A stretch of 64,000 nucleotides of DNA from Nocardia sp. (GTDB taxonomy: Bacteria > Actinomycetota > Actinomycetes > Mycobacteriales > Mycobacteriaceae): contig NZ_JAODNK010000025.1 in the NCBI RefSeq assembly GCF_025465275.1, positions 62,001 to 126,000 of the forward strand. The letters run 5' to 3'. The position numbers were made by a program, and so were the translations under genes. A model generated the notes under the pieces. It made no database searches and was not told where the DNA came from. It saw nothing but the letters and a program-made list of their open reading frames with translations. Below are positions 33,665 through 42,057 of this stretch, piece by piece (the stretch's first letter is position 1; each line of letters begins with the position of its first letter).

Positions 33665-34257
33665 CCAGCCAGCAACGGGCAGCAATCCCCGGTCTGCAAT
33701 TCGAGCACCTGAGCGCAGCGGCCGCGCGAGCGCGCCGCGACACCGTCGAGGACATCTACCGAGGGGCATACGTCGAGGCGATCCAATCCGCCGCACCGTT
33801 CGCTGACCCGGCAGCGTTCATGACCCGTTTCGACGCCTACACAGAACCAGGCCGACCGAGCGGCTTCACGCTGACCCTGGCCGTCGTCGACGACCAGCCG
33901 ATCGGCCAAGCGTGGGGATGGCCGCTGCACGCGGATACCGCATGGTGGGGCGGCCTTCAGCTCGACGGGTCGGGCGATATCGACGAGTTCATTACCGAGG
34001 ACGGAACCCGAACCTTCGCTTTGAGCGAGATCATGGTTCGGTCCGAGTTGACCAGTCGCGGAGTTGCTCGGGCGCTACACGACGAACTACTCAGCTCTCG
34101 GACGGAGCAGCGCGCGACGCTGTTGGTCCGGCCGGCCAACGCGCGCGCTTATCAGACCTATCTGCGTTGGGGCTGGTACCGCGTTGGCACGCTTCGCCCG
34201 AGTTGGCCGGACGCACCGCAGTTCGATGTGTTGATTCACGATCTGCACAGGCGCTGA
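33661..34257 (+). CDS. GNAT-family N-acetyltransferase
   Basis: The 198-residue protein overlaps the regulator stop by 4 bp. GNAT features are visible: a strand 'FTLTLAVVDDQPIGQAWG', the core strand 'FALSEIMVRSELTSRGVARALHDELL' with the acetyl-CoA-binding R/G-x-x-R/G-V/A loop, and 'RPANARAYQTYLRWGWYRVG' near the end. The acceptor is unknown. Co-location with a kinase-fold enzyme suggests a small-molecule modification role, but this is inference. Confidence 0.75.
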   Translation: MTSQQRAAIPGLQFEHLSAAAARARRDTVEDIYRGAYVEAIQSAAPFADPAAFMTRFDAYTEPGRPSGFTLTLAVVDDQPIGQAWGWPLHADTAWWGGLQLDGSGDIDEFITEDGTRTFALSEIMVRSELTSRGVARALHDELLSSRTEQRATLLVRPANARAYQTYLRWGWYRVGTLRPSWPDAPQFDVLIHDLHRR

Positions 34258-34258
34258 C

Positions 34259-34546
34259 TCAATATCGGTCATCGGTCGGGTACGGCTCAAGATCCTCGCC
34301 CTCGGCTGCCGCCTCAAGGAGATCGAGAATCCGGCCTATCACCGCCTCGACTCGGTCACCGGGCTGGTACCGCACCACTTCCAGATCGAGGATCCGCCGC
34401 GCCGCGGCGACATCCTCACGCGCTGGCGGCGGGTCGAGCGTGGCGCACACAGCATCGTAGATATCCGTTGCGTCCCGCTCTATTGCACCGATCACGGCCC
34501 GAAGGACATCGCGCTGTCTCGGCGTCATCAGTTTGTCGTCATCCAT
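34259..34546 (-). CDS. Hypothetical acidic protein
   Basis: ATG 34546 gives 95 residues: two helical blocks ('PRQRDVLRAVIGAIERDATDIYDAV' and 'VEAVIGRILDLLEAAAEG') with an acidic tail. It is shorter than the full open frame, since upstream residues are unlike protein and overlap the next gene. It overlaps the upstream zinc-binding gene by 8 bp in the same direction. No family is recognised. Confidence 0.5.
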   Translation of the reverse strand: MDDDKLMTPRQRDVLRAVIGAIERDATDIYDAVCATLDPPPAREDVAAARRILDLEVVRYQPGDRVEAVIGRILDLLEAAAEGEDLEPYPTDDRY

Positions 34547-34856
34547 CCAAATCACCTTCGGCGGCGCGACCGTCGAACACGAACGGTCGGCAATGCGGAC
34601 TGGGCTCAGGTTGGAAAACCTCGCTACCGCACGCGCCGCAGGTGTGTACGAGGTGGCCGTGACACTCCGAGACATGGCACGCCGTCCAGCCGACGACCGA
34701 GCCGTTCGCGTTCTTGAGTACGTGGCGCGGCTGACCTGAGCAGAAGACCGGCGGCGGCAACACGACACCGTTCTCGGTCTCGATCAGCTCGTCGCTGGCG
34801 ATCGCGTGGCCGTCCGGATGCCAGTACCAGACACGCCGCTGACGGTTCGAACCCAT
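34539..34856 (-). CDS. Small Cys/His-rich protein, probable zinc binder
   Basis: ATG 34856 gives 105 residues. The C-terminal half holds 'CHVSECHGHLVHTCGACG', enough Cys/His for one zinc ribbon, and an N-terminal 'RRVWYWHPDGHAIASDEL' aromatic strand. The start lacks a good ribosome-binding site. It is oriented leftward and overlaps the next gene by 8 bp. Function is unknown. Confidence 0.45.
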   Translation of the reverse strand: MGSNRQRRVWYWHPDGHAIASDELIETENGVVLPPPVFCSGQPRHVLKNANGSVVGWTACHVSECHGHLVHTCGACGSEVFQPEPSPHCRPFVFDGRAAEGDLDG

Positions 34857-34895
34857 GTGCGAAGAATAGTCCGAGCGGTCGCTTACTATCGGCGC

Positions 34896-35048
34896 GTGGC
34901 GGACGAAGAGAAGATGTGTCGGATCTGCGATGAACGACCGGTTGGCGACGGCTACATGTCCATGATGTGCCCGCAGTGCCGCGAGAGAATCGAGCACCAG
35001 AACCGGACTCGGCCGTACCCGCTGCTGCCACCGCCCGGCGAGGGCTAG
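34896..35048 (+). CDS. 50-aa zinc-ribbon protein
   Basis: GTG 34896 gives 50 residues with two CxxC knuckles, 'CRICDE' and 'CPQCRE', making a compact zinc ribbon, followed by a Pro-rich tail. It is transcribed opposite to its neighbours. Small phage zinc ribbons often bind nucleic acid or proteins. The upstream in-frame codons (34806-34895) overlap the opposite-strand Cys/His gene and are probably not coding. Confidence 0.45.
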   Translation: MADEEKMCRICDERPVGDGYMSMMCPQCRERIEHQNRTRPYPLLPPPGEG

Positions 35049-35203
35049 CCGCGCCACCGCCCGAGCTCCCATGCGTGCTGTAGCCGCGCTGGTCGTCGCG
35101 AATCCCAATCCCACTGCACCGCCGTATAGTCGGCGACGTCGTCGTCCTCGACAAAGACGCGGAGATTCACGCCGAGCTGCTCAAGGTCCGGGTCGGGTCT
35201 CAT
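35045..35203 (-). CDS. Hypothetical 52-aa protein at the prophage right end
   Basis: ATG 35203 follows TGAGGAT and gives 52 residues with acidic and Trp-rich segments ('VFVEDDDVADYTAVQWDWD'). It overlaps the end of the convergent zinc-ribbon gene by 4 bp. It is the last gene before the putative attachment site. No family is recognised. Confidence 0.4.
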   Translation of the reverse strand: MRPDPDLEQLGVNLRVFVEDDDVADYTAVQWDWDSRRPARLQHAWELGRWRG

Positions 35204-35396
35204 ATCCTCATTGACGCGCCGCTCCGGCGACCGGTTCCGGGCGCCGCGGGATTGGCTCCCCGTTGTGTGGATGCCATCCACATAAGCGCGCTATGCTGTC
35301 CCGGATCATTCCAGTCGTAATTCCGAATGCTTCACTGTTGTCCCTGGATAACAACGCAGCCGGGTAGATCAGCGCAGGTCGCAGGTGGATAGCCTT

Positions 35397-35421
35397 GGGG
35401 TTCGATTCCCCTAGGCTCCAC
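35397..35421 (+). other. Putative attR: 3' end of tRNA-Ala
   Basis: The sequence reads as T-arm (GGGG, loop TTCGATT, CCCC T) followed by acceptor strand AGGCTCC and discriminator A. The U at position 70 of the acceptor would pair with G3, the identity pair of tRNA-Ala, and AGGCTCCA matches actinobacterial tRNA-Ala. No matching 5' half lies upstream, and the base that should close the T-stem at position 49 mismatches. This is what remains when a phage integrates into a tRNA 3' end; the intact tRNA would be at the left junction outside the window. Confidence 0.6.
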
Positions 35422-35433
35422 TCATTAATTATC

Positions 35434-35451
35434 ACAGCCCTTCGTGGCTGT
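35434..35451 (+). terminator. Short hairpin downstream of the tRNA fragment
   Basis: ACAGCC / GGCTGT with a 6-nt loop, followed by CTTATTT. It is a plausible terminator of the ancestral tRNA-Ala gene, now separated from it by the prophage. Confidence 0.5.
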
Positions 35452-35488
35452 CTTATTTCCGAGCACATGCGCCCCGTAAGGTGGCGGC

Positions 35489-36538
35489 ATGGCTTCCCCG
35501 GAGATCTCCAAGCTGGTCCAATCGGTGGTGGAGCCGTTTCTGCTGAACGGGCAGCGCAAATACAATCGGCGCGAGGTCACCGCGCTCACCAAGGTGCCCT
35601 CCTCGCTGACGCGGCGCCTATGGGTTTCCCTCGGTTTTCCGGCCGATCCGGATGATTCGGCCGTCGAGTACACCGATGCCGATATCGATGCGGCCAAGAC
35701 CTTCAGCAAGCTGAATGTGCTTGCCTCCGCGGACATTCACCGGCAGACGACCGCCGCGCGCACCCTGGGCCGCTCCATGGCCCGGCTGGCCGAATGGCAG
35801 GTCGATCTGGTGACCGAGGAGATCCTGGATCGCATCGCGAAGAACACCGCCGAGGATCCGGCGGCCGATCACGAGCAGGTGGCGCGCGCCGCGACCGAAG
35901 AGGTGGTGGCCGAGCTCGAGGCGCTCATGTCCTACGCCTGGCGGCGGCATCTGGATGCGGCGCTGTCGCGGTCGCTGGAGGAGGGCGCGGTCGCGGGGGA
36001 CACCATGCGGGTGCTGGCGGTCGGCTTCGCCGATATGGTCGGCTACACCCGCCTGACCCGGCACCTGGATCCCGAGGAGCTCTCGTCCCTGCTGGAGGCG
36101 TTCGAGACGGCCACCAGCAATGCCATTACGGCGCATGGTGGTTGGGTCATCAAGAACGTCGGCGACGAAGTCATGTTCGCGACCAATACCGCGAAGGACG
36201 GCGCCCGCATCGCCCTGGCCATCCAGGAGGCCGCCACAGCCTCGCACGGCGTCACCCAGGAGTTGCGGGTCGGTCTGGCCTACGGCGAAGTGCTGCAGCG
36301 CTTCGGCGACCTCTACGGCTCGGTCGTGAATGTGGCCGCCCGCCTCACCGGCGTGGCCCGCCCGGGCACAGTGCTCATCGATGACAGTGCGGCACAGGCG
36401 ATTGTCGGCGACCCGCAATTCGATCTCCGCCACCTGCGCACGGTCCGCGTCAAGGGAATCAACCGCCTGCACGGTCATGTCTTGCGCCGCAACGAAATTC
36501 GTCAATCCCGCCCCTCCGAGACTTTTGGCCAGACTTAG
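35489..36538 (+). CDS. Class III adenylate cyclase with N-terminal regulatory domain
   Basis: The 349-residue protein has a helical N-terminal domain (to ~155) and a C-terminal cyclase homology domain. Catalytic residues are visible: the first metal Asp in 'GFADMVGYT', substrate Lys and second Asp in 'KNVGDEVMF', and the Asn/Arg pair in 'GSVVNVAARL'. It makes cAMP from ATP. The layout resembles Mycobacterium Rv1264/Rv2212 soluble cyclases, whose N-terminal domains regulate activity. It is the first host gene beyond the prophage junction. Confidence 0.85.
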   Translation: MASPEISKLVQSVVEPFLLNGQRKYNRREVTALTKVPSSLTRRLWVSLGFPADPDDSAVEYTDADIDAAKTFSKLNVLASADIHRQTTAARTLGRSMARLAEWQVDLVTEEILDRIAKNTAEDPAADHEQVARAATEEVVAELEALMSYAWRRHLDAALSRSLEEGAVAGDTMRVLAVGFADMVGYTRLTRHLDPEELSSLLEAFETATSNAITAHGGWVIKNVGDEVMFATNTAKDGARIALAIQEAATASHGVTQELRVGLAYGEVLQRFGDLYGSVVNVAARLTGVARPGTVLIDDSAAQAIVGDPQFDLRHLRTVRVKGINRLHGHVLRRNEIRQSRPSETFGQT

Positions 36539-37012
36539 GACCCGCAGCAGTGACGTTGGCGACCGGCGGTCAGCTCGTTGCTCGGTCAGCCGGTACCCGA
36601 TGAGTTACCCCGACCGGAACCAGATCAGTTGTCGCCCATGCGAACGGCGCGATTACCTACCCCAGGCATGGGGGCGGGCCTCGGCGAAGGGGGGGAGTTA
36701 GCCGAGGCCCGCGTAAGGTCGGCCCGGGGGGGAGGGGCCGACGCGATCGATCCTACGCGACACCGGCTGATTACGTGGAAATCGGGGCATCGCGTTCGAA
36801 GATTTTTTGCGGGAAGAAGTGTCGTACCCGCGTGCGAACATATGTTCGCACGGGAGCTGCCGGTCTCGGACCCCCGGCGGAATGCGGTCGTTAATGTGTG
36901 GCCTCCGCCGATCCGCCGGGGCATACTTGCCCTGAATGTCCGGTCTTGTTCAGCAGTATCCGTGCAGCTCAGAGCCCCTGTGGCTGCCAACTTGCGAGAC
37001 ATCAGGAGAATC
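36539..37012 (+). other. Intergenic region before the ABC exporter
   Basis: The 474-bp gap holds a strong GC hairpin (36674-36712) that may terminate the cyclase message, and then the promoter region for drrAB. The ORF running through it from 36578 is an upstream extension of the exporter ATPase frame and lacks family sequence until 37013. No other gene is seen. Confidence 0.5.
36674..36712 (+). terminator. Perfect 12-bp GC hairpin after the cyclase gene
   Basis: GCGGGCCTCGGC (36674-36685) is exactly complementary to GCCGAGGCCCGC (36701-36712), with a G-rich 15-nt loop. There is no T-run, so it may be a non-canonical terminator as often seen in GC-rich actinobacteria, or an mRNA end stabiliser. 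Confidence 0.5.
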
Positions 37013-38005
37013 ATGCCCGACGCAATAGTCGCCGAGGGTCTGGTCAAGAAATACGGCAAACTGGTCGCACTTGACGGACTCGATCTTGTTGTGCCGGAAG
37101 GCACCGTCACCGCGCTGCTCGGCCCCAACGGCGCGGGCAAGACCACCACCGTGCGCGTACTCACCACGCTGCTGGTTCCGGATGCGGGACGGGCCACCGT
37201 CGCCGGCGTGGATGTGCTGCAGGAGCCGCAACGGCTGCGAGCGCGCATCGGCGCGTCCGGTCAATACGCGGCCGTGGACGAATACCTCACGGGCTTCGAG
37301 AATCTCGAAATGGTCGGCCGTCTCTATCACATGGGCGTGCAGCGCAGTAAGGAGCGAGCGCGGGAGCTGCTGGATCGTTTCCGGCTCACCGAGGCCGCCG
37401 ATCGTCCGGTGAAGGGTTATTCGGGCGGTATGCGCAGACGTCTCGATCTGGCGGGTGCGCTGGTGGCGAATCCGCCGGTGCTGTTCCTGGACGAACCGAC
37501 CACCGGCCTGGATCCCCGTGCGCGCCTGGATCTCTGGGATGTCATCGACGAATTGGTCGCCGCCGGCACCACCCTGCTGCTCACTACCCAGTACATGGAG
37601 GAGGCGGACAGGCTGGCCGATTCCATCGCGGTCATCGACCACGGCAAGGTCATCGCCGAGGGCACCTCCGATGAGCTGAAGGCGCTCGTGGGCGGCGATC
37701 GCATCGAACTCGTTGTCGACCATGCGGACAATCTGGGCATTGCCCAGCGGGCGCTGGAAGGCTTGGCGCAGGGGGAGATTCGGCTCGAGCCCAGTATGCG
37801 GCGCATCATCGTGCCGGTGAACGACGGCTCGCAGGCGCTGGTGGATGCGATCGGATTACTCGCCAAACATGAAGTGGTCATTCATGATGTCGGTTTGCGC
37901 AGGCCCTCGCTCGACGATGTGTTCCTGTCGCTGACGGGGCACGAGGCCGACGATCTGATCAATGGCGCCAAGTCCGCCGAGTCGGCCACCGGCGGTGCGC
38001 GATGA
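37013..38005 (+). CDS. DrrA-type ABC transporter ATPase
   Basis: ATG 37013 follows CAGGAGA. The 330-residue protein carries Walker A 'GPNGAGKTTT', the signature 'YSGGMRRRL', Walker B 'VLFLDEPTTGLD' and a switch His region 'LLLTTQYMEEA', followed by the C-terminal DrrA-type domain ('LRRPSLDDVFLSLTG'). Members export daunorubicin-like drugs, lipids or other amphiphiles. It overlaps the permease gene by 4 bp, forming a two-gene exporter. Confidence 0.9.
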   Translation: MPDAIVAEGLVKKYGKLVALDGLDLVVPEGTVTALLGPNGAGKTTTVRVLTTLLVPDAGRATVAGVDVLQEPQRLRARIGASGQYAAVDEYLTGFENLEMVGRLYHMGVQRSKERARELLDRFRLTEAADRPVKGYSGGMRRRLDLAGALVANPPVLFLDEPTTGLDPRARLDLWDVIDELVAAGTTLLLTTQYMEEADRLADSIAVIDHGKVIAEGTSDELKALVGGDRIELVVDHADNLGIAQRALEGLAQGEIRLEPSMRRIIVPVNDGSQALVDAIGLLAKHEVVIHDVGLRRPSLDDVFLSLTGHEADDLINGAKSAESATGGAR

Positions 38006-38847
38006 GCGCCGCACTGCTCACCACCGTCGACAATCCCTCGCCCGCAGCGCGTTTGGCGATGGTGTTCACCGACAGCGTCACCATCACCAAACGCAATGTC
38101 ATCAAGATTCGGCGTGTGCCCGATGTGCTGATCTTCTCGACGCTGTCGCCGATCATGTTCGTGCTGTTGTTCGCGTACGTCTTCGGTTCGGCAATTCAGT
38201 TGCAGGGCACGTCATATCGCGAATTCCTGATCGCCGGCATCTTCGCGCAGACCGTGGTCTTCGGTGCGACCTTCACCGGGCTGAGCCTCGCCGAGGATAT
38301 GCAGAAGGGCATTATCGACCGCTTCCGGTCGCTGCCCATGGCGCCCTCGGCGGTGCTCATCGGGCGCACGATCGCCGATGTGTGCATCAATCTGGTGAGC
38401 CTGGTGGTCATGTCGCTGACCGGTCTCGCGGTGGGCTGGCGCATTCGCGGTTCGTTCCTGGACGCCGTGCTCGCCTACGTGCTGCTCCTGCTGTTCGCCT
38501 ACGCCGTCTCGTGGATCATGGCGGTGGTCGGCCTGCTGGTGCGGGCGCCGGAGGTCTACAACAACGCCAGCTTCATGGTGATCTTCCCGCTCACCTTCAT
38601 TGCCAATACCTTCGTACCGACCGCGACGCTGCCCACCGTGCTGAAGGTGATCGCGGAGTGGAATCCGGTATCGGCGGTGACACAGGCGAGCCGGGATCTG
38701 TTCGGCAATACCAGCCCGATGGGGCCGAGCACCGATGTGTGGCCGATGCAGCATCCGGTGGCGACGACATTGATGTGGGTCGTCGTGATTCTCGCCGTAT
38801 TCGTGCCGCTGGCGCTGGCGCAGTACAAGCGCTCCGTGAGTCGCTGA
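38002..38847 (+). CDS. DrrB-type ABC-2 permease
   Basis: The 281-residue protein has about six transmembrane helices ('VLIFSTLSPIMFVLLFAYVFG' through 'WVVVILAVFVPLALAQYKR') and the ABC-2 motif region 'DMQKGIIDRFRSLPMAPSAVLIGRTIAD'. With the coupled ATPase (ATGA overlap) it makes the exporter. The substrate cannot be read from sequence. Confidence 0.9.
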   Translation: MSAALLTTVDNPSPAARLAMVFTDSVTITKRNVIKIRRVPDVLIFSTLSPIMFVLLFAYVFGSAIQLQGTSYREFLIAGIFAQTVVFGATFTGLSLAEDMQKGIIDRFRSLPMAPSAVLIGRTIADVCINLVSLVVMSLTGLAVGWRIRGSFLDAVLAYVLLLLFAYAVSWIMAVVGLLVRAPEVYNNASFMVIFPLTFIANTFVPTATLPTVLKVIAEWNPVSAVTQASRDLFGNTSPMGPSTDVWPMQHPVATTLMWVVVILAVFVPLALAQYKRSVSR

Positions 38848-38872
38848 CTCGGGAGCACGTCGAATTACCTTC

Positions 38873-39070
38873 TCAGCGCGTGGATTCCGCGATTGCCGAG
38901 GGGGTGGAGCCGTTGCGGGAGTATCCGAGCCGCGGCGGCTCCGGGGCGGGGGCCGGCGGCTGGGGACGCCGGCTCACGAAAAACGCGATGGCACCGCCCG
39001 CGACAGCGAGCACCGCCGCCACGATGATTCGATTGCGACGGAAAATTCGAGAAGAACGCCCCAGCTCCAT
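38873..39070 (-). CDS. 65-aa single-TM hypothetical protein
   Basis: ATG 39070 gives 65 residues: a basic N terminus ('LGRSSRIFRRNR'), one transmembrane helix ('IIVAAVLAVAGGAIAFFV') and a Pro-rich tail. It lies between the exporter and glmS, reading the same way as glmS. The start at 39109 is also possible. No known family. Confidence 0.5.
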   Translation of the reverse strand: MELGRSSRIFRRNRIIVAAVLAVAGGAIAFFVSRRPQPPAPAPEPPRLGYSRNGSTPSAIAESTR

Positions 39071-39124
39071 CCGACCACTTTGACACAGCAATGGATTTCG
39101 CGCACCCAAGAGTGCGTTCGAGGG

Positions 39125-40963
39125 TTACTCGACGGTAACGCTCTTGGCCAGGTTGCGGGGCTTGTCCACATCCCGGTCCAGGGCGACGGCCATGTGATAG
39201 GCCAGCAGCTGGAGCGGGATGGTCAGGATGATGGGGTCGAGTTCCCGCGCGACCGCGGGGACCCGGATGACCGCATCGGCCAGGCCGGCGGGCAGATCGG
39301 TATTGGTGATGGCAATCACCGGTCCGCCGCGGGCCTTGATCTGCTCGATGGTGGTGATGTTCTTGGCGAGCAGTTCGTCACCGGGGATGAGGACCACGCT
39401 GGGCATGTCCGGGTCGATGAGGGCGAGCGGGCCGTGCTTGAGTTCGGAGCCCTGGTACGCCTCGGCGTGGATGTAGGAGATCTCCTTGAGCTTCTGCGCG
39501 CCCTCGCGGGCCACCGGCCAGCCGCGCACCCGGCCGACGAAGAACATGCTGCGCGCCTTGGCGTAGCGGTTCGCGATCTCGGCGATCTCGGCATCCTGGT
39601 CGAGCACCGATTCGATGGCGTCGGGCAGGGCGCGCAACCCGGTCACGATGCGCTCGCCCGCGGCGGCCGACAGGTCGCGTACGCGGCCCAGTAGCAGTGC
39701 CAGCATGGCGAAGGAGACGGTCATATTGGTGAGCGCCTTGGTGGAGGCCACCGAGACCTCCGGCCCGGCGTGCAGGAACATACCGGCCCCGCATTCGCGG
39801 GCAATGGCGCTGCCCACGGCATTGACCGCGCCGATGACCCGGCCGCCCTTGCGCTGCAATTCCTGCACCGCGGCGAGGGTGTCCAGGGTCTCGCCGGACT
39901 GGCTGATGGCGATGTACAGCGCGTCCGGGTCCACCACGGGATTGCGGTACCGGAATTCGGAGGCGGGTTCGGCGGTGGCGGGGATGCGCGCCAGTTCCTC
40001 GATCAGCTGTGCACCGAGCTGCCCCGCGTAATAGGCGGAGCCGCACCCGAGGAATACGACCTTGCGAATGCTGCGCAGTTCCCGTGCGTCCATGTTCAGC
40101 CCGCCGAGAATCGCGGTGGCGAAACGTTCGTCGAGCCGGCCGCGCAACGCCCGGCGGACCGCGTCGGGCTGTTCGGCCATCTCCTTGCGCATGAAGTCCG
40201 GGTAGCCGCCGAGCGCGTAGTCCTCGGCCGCCATATCGATGGTGGTGGGTGTTTTGTCGGTGCGGCTGGCGTCCAGTCCGAGTGTGCTGGTGCGGAATTC
40301 GCCCGCGCGCACGGTGGCCAGTTCGCCGTCGTCGAGGAAGACCACACGCTGGGTGTGGTGCACCAGCGCCGCCACATCGGAGGCGACGAACATTTCACCG
40401 TCGCCGACGCCGAGCACGATGGGGGAGCCGTTGCGGGCGACCACCAGTTCGTCGGGGCGGCGCGAATCCAGCACCAGCAGACCGAAAGTGCCTTCGACAC
40501 TGTGCAGTGCGGTGCGCACGGCGTCCTCGAGCGACTCCGCGTCGTCGAGGCAGGCGGCAATGAGGTGTGCGATGGCCTCGGTATCGGTGTCGGAGAGGAA
40601 TTCGACGCCGTCGGCGGTCAGCGCGGCGCGCAGTTGTTCGGCGTTCTCCACGATGCCGTTGTGCACCACGGCGATCCGCCCACTGCCGTCGGTGTGCGGG
40701 TGCGCATTGGCGTCACTGGGCTCGCCGTGGGTGGCCCAGCGGGTGTGCGCGATGCCGACGGTGCCGCGCAAGCGCGCGCCTTCCGCATCCACCCGATTGC
40801 GCAGATCCTGTACGCGGCCCTGGGTTTTGGTGATTCGCAGCCGGCCGCGGTGCGGCACAGCCAATCCGGCGGAGTCGTAGCCCCGGTATTCGAGGCGGTG
40901 CAGGCCCTCCAGCAGGACCGGCACGGACTCACGGTGCCCGATGTATCCGACGATTCCACACAT
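39125..40963 (-). CDS. glmS: Glutamine--fructose-6-phosphate aminotransferase (isomerizing)
   Basis: The 612-residue enzyme starts at 'MCGIVGYIGHRESVPVLL', so Cys2 becomes the N-terminal nucleophile of the glutaminase domain. Two SIS sugar-isomerase domains follow ('GCGSAYYAGQLG', 'SQSGETLDTLAAV'), ending in 'RNLAKSVTVE'. It makes glucosamine-6-phosphate, first step of UDP-GlcNAc supply for peptidoglycan and arabinogalactan linkage. The length is typical of full GlmS. The start is set by the catalytic Cys2 rather than the longer open frame. Confidence 0.95.
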   Translation of the reverse strand: MCGIVGYIGHRESVPVLLEGLHRLEYRGYDSAGLAVPHRGRLRITKTQGRVQDLRNRVDAEGARLRGTVGIAHTRWATHGEPSDANAHPHTDGSGRIAVVHNGIVENAEQLRAALTADGVEFLSDTDTEAIAHLIAACLDDAESLEDAVRTALHSVEGTFGLLVLDSRRPDELVVARNGSPIVLGVGDGEMFVASDVAALVHHTQRVVFLDDGELATVRAGEFRTSTLGLDASRTDKTPTTIDMAAEDYALGGYPDFMRKEMAEQPDAVRRALRGRLDERFATAILGGLNMDARELRSIRKVVFLGCGSAYYAGQLGAQLIEELARIPATAEPASEFRYRNPVVDPDALYIAISQSGETLDTLAAVQELQRKGGRVIGAVNAVGSAIARECGAGMFLHAGPEVSVASTKALTNMTVSFAMLALLLGRVRDLSAAAGERIVTGLRALPDAIESVLDQDAEIAEIANRYAKARSMFFVGRVRGWPVAREGAQKLKEISYIHAEAYQGSELKHGPLALIDPDMPSVVLIPGDELLAKNITTIEQIKARGGPVIAITNTDLPAGLADAVIRVPAVARELDPIILTIPLQLLAYHMAVALDRDVDKPRNLAKSVTVE

Positions 40964-40979
40964 TGCGCGAAGCTCTCCT

Positions 40980-41267
40980 CTATCCGTAGACGATGCGGCG
41001 CAGCTGCCGTTCGCTGAATTCGGGAGCGGCCACCCGGTGCTGCGCCAGTTCGCTCGCGATGCGCTGCCAGATTTCGGCATTGCGCACCTGGCGGCGTTGC
41101 AGTTCGGCGTGTCTGCGGCGCACGAACTGCTCGGCCGTCTCATCGAAATAACCGACGACATCGGCGACCACCCGGGCCGCGATGGTTTCGGGCAGCCCCG
41201 TGGAGGCCGCCACATAGCGCACCAGGTCGACCGGAACCCCGTCAGTCACGCCCTGAGCCTGCCCCAT
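40980..41267 (-). CDS. Small conserved hypothetical protein upstream of glmS
   Basis: The frame gives 95 residues from ATG 41267; ATG 41288 or GTG 41249 are alternatives. The likely conserved core ('GVPVDLVRYVAASTGLPETIAARVVADVVGYFDET' region) is helical, with a basic C terminus ('RRRHAELQRRQVRNAEIW'). It reads into glmS with a 16-bp gap, so the two are probably co-transcribed. No function is known. Confidence 0.6.
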   Translation of the reverse strand: MGQAQGVTDGVPVDLVRYVAASTGLPETIAARVVADVVGYFDETAEQFVRRRHAELQRRQVRNAEIWQRIASELAQHRVAAPEFSERQLRRIVYG

Positions 41268-41501
41268 ACATTGTTGTTTTGCCAACATTTGTGCCCGAAT
41301 TCGGGCATAGAAGCGTGGCATTCGCGACAAGTGATCTAGTGCCGGTAGGGGTAACTCGCCGGGCACGGGCAAACTCACTCACCACATTGCCGCCTGCCGC
41401 CTACGTAACCTTCGGGGCACTCGAGTCTGGCTGGAAATTTCGGAGTGGCGGAACAGCCTGCCGCTGGGCTCCGGAGGCGGGGGCACCCCTAGGCTGGCCG
41501 G

Positions 41502-42029
41502 GTGACCTCACCGAATCAGACTGCTGTTGCGACGCTGCACACCAATCAGGGCGACATCAAGATCGCGCTCTTCGGTAACCACGCCCCCGCGACGGTCCGC
41601 AATTTCACCGGCCTGGCCGATGGCACCGCGCCCTACAAGACCAAGAATTCCTCCGGCACCACCGAGGGCCCGTTCTACGACGGCTCGGTCTTCCACCGCA
41701 TCATCGACGGTTTCATGATCCAGGGCGGCGACCCGACCGGCACCGGCCGCGGCGGTCCGGGCTACGAATTCAAGGACGAGTTCCACCCGGACCTGCGTTT
41801 CGATCGCGGCTACCTGCTGGCCATGGCCAATGCCGGACCGGCGACCAACGGCTCGCAGTTCTTCATCACGGTCGGCCCGCAGCCGCACCTGAACCGCAAG
41901 CACACGATTTTCGGCGAGGTGGTGGACCCGGATTCGCGCAAGATCGTCGATGCGATCGCGAATGCCGCCACCGACCGCAATGATCGGCCCAAGGACGAGA
42001 TCACGATCTCCGGGATCACCCTCTCCTGA
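41502..42029 (+). CDS. ppiA: Peptidyl-prolyl cis-trans isomerase, cyclophilin type
   Basis: GTG 41502 gives 175 residues of cyclophilin fold: 'YDGSVFHRIIDGFMIQGGDPTGTGRGGPGYEFKDE' holds the Arg and Gln-Gly-Gly-Asp active-site signature, and 'ANAGPATNGSQFFITVGP' the hydrophobic pocket. It catalyses prolyl isomerisation in the cytoplasm. Its place next to rhomboid, PH and crgA genes matches the Mycobacterium Rv0009-Rv0011c order. Confidence 0.93.
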   Translation: MTSPNQTAVATLHTNQGDIKIALFGNHAPATVRNFTGLADGTAPYKTKNSSGTTEGPFYDGSVFHRIIDGFMIQGGDPTGTGRGGPGYEFKDEFHPDLRFDRGYLLAMANAGPATNGSQFFITVGPQPHLNRKHTIFGEVVDPDSRKIVDAIANAATDRNDRPKDEITISGITLS

Positions 42030-42057
42030 ATCCGGCCTACCCCGAAGAGAATTCGCC

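Noticed and set aside
36578..37012. N-terminal extension of the DrrA ATPase
   Set aside because: Family sequence begins at 37013 behind CAGGAGA; the extension crosses a strong hairpin.
40964..41215. 84-codon extension upstream of glmS
   Set aside because: Cys2 after Met1 is required for GlmS activity, so the start must be 40963; the extension overlaps another gene.
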